From assembly GCF_011751745.2 (NCBI RefSeq), contig NZ_CP061170.1, forward strand, positions 2,480,001 through 2,544,000: a stretch of 64,000 nucleotides of DNA, read 5' to 3'. This document shows, one piece after another, positions 63,772 to 64,000 of this stretch. Source of the stretch: Paramicrobacterium fandaimingii. GTDB taxonomy: Bacteria; Actinomycetota; Actinomycetes; Actinomycetales; Microbacteriaceae. Below the pieces are notes generated by a model. It was not told the DNA's origin, searched no databases, and worked only from the letters and a program-made list of their open reading frames with translations. Numbering within the stretch: the first letter of the stretch is position 1; the number at the start of each line of letters is the position of its first letter. The translations under genes and the position numbers were made by a program.

Positions 63772-64000
63772 ATGGGTATGCAAATCAACACAAACGTTGC
63801 GGCACTCAACGCGTACCGCAACCTGTCGAACACGCAGAACGATCTGTCGAATTCGCTGGAGAAGCTCTCGAGCGGTCTGCGCATCAACCGGGCAGCAGAC
63901 GATGCTGCCGGCCTCGCGATCTCCGAGGGCCTGCGCTCGCAGGTCAACGGCCTGAACGTTGCAGCCCGCAACGCGCAGGACGGCATCTCGGTCATCCAGA
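63772..64000 (+). CDS. Flagellin, second copy (3' end beyond window)
   Basis: Starts with ATG after GGAGGAACCAACA and encodes the same first 76 residues as the upstream flagellin without any base change, including MQINTNVAALNAYRNL and LSSGLRINRAADDAAGLAIS. It has its own FliA promoter and leader. Whether the variable centre differs, as in multi-flagellin filaments, cannot be seen. Confidence 0.95.
   Translation, partial: MGMQINTNVAALNAYRNLSNTQNDLSNSLEKLSSGLRINRAADDAAGLAISEGLRSQVNGLNVAARNAQDGISVIQ

Overview
The window reads as a chromosomal segment of a motile, high-GC actinobacterium, most likely of the family Microbacteriaceae. The grounds are the dnaX-recR and asd-lysC blocks, the dense high-GC gene style, a FliA-type sigma factor with flagellins, a CpsD-type tyrosine autokinase and a dTDP-rhamnose locus. 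This is inferred from gene content; no rRNA, tRNA or CRISPR array was found.

Region 1 (1-18.7 kb) is a surface-polysaccharide locus. It holds a pyruvyl-transferase-like gene cut by the window edge, a flippase, two GT4 glycosyltransferases, gmd and fcl (GDP-L-fucose), a hexapeptide acyltransferase, a polyprenyl-phosphate sugar transferase, a tyrosine phosphatase/autokinase pair, thymidine kinase, and all four rml genes (dTDP-L-rhamnose). The first 12 kb are visibly more A+T-rich than the rest. They carry one nearly complete IS3 element, a decayed relative of it and an IS21 fragment, so this part looks horizontally assembled.

Region 2 (18.7-36.9 kb) is accessory and regulatory. It holds an AbiEi-like toxin-antitoxin locus whose toxin appears internally deleted, an ArsR/quinone-oxidoreductase pair with two matching operators, a FtsX-type ABC exporter, a DUF4143 ATPase preceded by four 22-bp-spaced repeats, a LiaSR-like two-component system, a second antitoxin/nucleotidyltransferase pair with a palindromic operator, mqo, and a signalling cluster. 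That cluster has two OmpR-type regulators, a PAS histidine kinase, a GGDEF protein with a degenerate motif, and an Hpt-like protein lacking its phospho-histidine.

Region 3 (37.0-54.9 kb) starts with asd and lysC and two small membrane proteins. A ten-gene catabolic operon follows, made of a CUT1 ABC transporter, two dehydrogenases, an FAH-family hydrolase, an RraA aldolase, a COG3618 lactonase, an enoyl-CoA hydratase homologue and a CaiB-type CoA transferase, with a divergent GntR/FCD regulator. A 125-bp scar of the TIGR01777 gene that lies to its right marks its left edge, which suggests the operon was inserted as an island. A Trk-type potassium uptake pair follows; its channel gene carries a frameshift.

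Region 4 (55.0-64.0 kb) holds recR, dnaX, a PIN-toxin remnant, the flgN-flgK-flgL-fliW operon, fliA and two tandem flagellin genes. Promoters of the form TAAC-N15-GCCGATAG precede flgN and both flagellins. A close variant precedes the response regulator at 35.8 kb, which links that signalling cluster to motility. The second flagellin runs off the window and is identical to the first over all 280 visible bases, leader included.
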